Of a stretch of DNA of 64,000 bases, positions 63,968 to 64,000 are shown piece after piece. The stretch is from JAZKDW01 sp040387375. GTDB lineage: Bacteria > Pseudomonadota > Gammaproteobacteria > Burkholderiales > Burkholderiaceae_D. The notes under the pieces are model-generated. The model had not been told where the DNA came from and did no database searches. It saw only the letters and a program-made list of their open reading frames with translations. Location of the stretch: the NCBI GenBank assembly GCA_040387375.1, contig JAZKDW010000056.1, positions 35,012 to 99,011 of the forward strand, written 5' to 3'. Within the stretch, counting starts at the first letter, position 1. Each line of letters starts with the position of its first letter. The position numbers and the translations under genes were made by a program.

Positions 63968-64000
63968 AGTAGTTCAAGTCGTCGTGGCGGGGCGCTTTGC

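Overview
The window looks like a chromosomal segment of a GC-rich betaproteobacterium, most likely Burkholderiales and possibly an Oxalobacteraceae relative. Signs of this are the block rlmE-ftsH-folP-glmM next to greA-carB-carA, the minor-pilin operon, phoU-phoB-phoR, and the protein families seen (DUF2069, DUF4149, DUF4124). The assignment is inferred from gene order and translated products, not from a database search. Coding density is high and no gene-free stretch exceeds 300 bases. There is no rRNA, CRISPR array, transposase or prophage.

Layout. 1-6389: the 5' end of aroC (off the left edge), then a receiver/DUF3369/GGDEF/EAL response regulator and a large PAS/GAF histidine kinase that together look like a cyclic-di-GMP signalling pair. 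6492-7582: a Xre/RES toxin-antitoxin module with an inverted repeat over the antitoxin start codon. 7603-17801: housekeeping and metabolic genes (LplT-PlsC fusion, FAD oxidoreductase, CBS protein, homoserine sulfhydrylase plus hydrolase, YihY membrane protein, wrbA, DUF2069, FAD-linked dehydrogenase, DUF4124). 17770-17980: a perfect 31-bp inverted repeat framed by a 25-bp direct repeat. 17988-26145: a GNAT/FemAB-like protein, a 1759-aa DUF4011-helicase-nuclease protein (candidate defence gene), MgtC and an aldo/keto reductase. 26380-29305: a PAS-GGDEF-EAL protein and a Crp/Fnr-type regulator, convergent and overlapping.

29485-37898 is one operon: an AMP-forming CoA ligase, a complete branched-chain-type ABC importer (livG, livH, livM, binding protein, livF) and a second, PaaK-like CoA ligase. 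It suggests uptake of an unknown carboxylic acid followed by activation to a CoA thioester. 38161-45087 is a tightly overlapping type IV pilus minor-pilin operon (pilE, pilV, pilW, pilX, pilY1, fimT/gspH-like), followed by a small TonB-like membrane protein. 45142-45446 holds tRNA-Arg(TCT) and tRNA-Pro(TGG).

45536-56450, nearly all on the minus strand, is a core housekeeping block (glmM, folP, ftsH, rlmE, divergent yhbY, DUF4149, greA, carB, carA). 56693-61087 holds a GlcG/HbpS-like protein, a response regulator with a degenerate GGDEF domain, an NlpC/P60 hydrolase, a patatin lipoprotein and an orphan ferric-iron-type binding protein with a possible Fur site. 61159-63880 is the phosphate regulon block phoU-phoB-phoR.

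Recurring themes are c-di-GMP signalling (two EAL proteins and two receivers with degenerate GGDEF domains) and non-ATG starts backed by strong Shine-Dalgarno sequences (carA TTG, DUF4011 gene TTG, ftsH GTG, aldo/keto reductase GTG).
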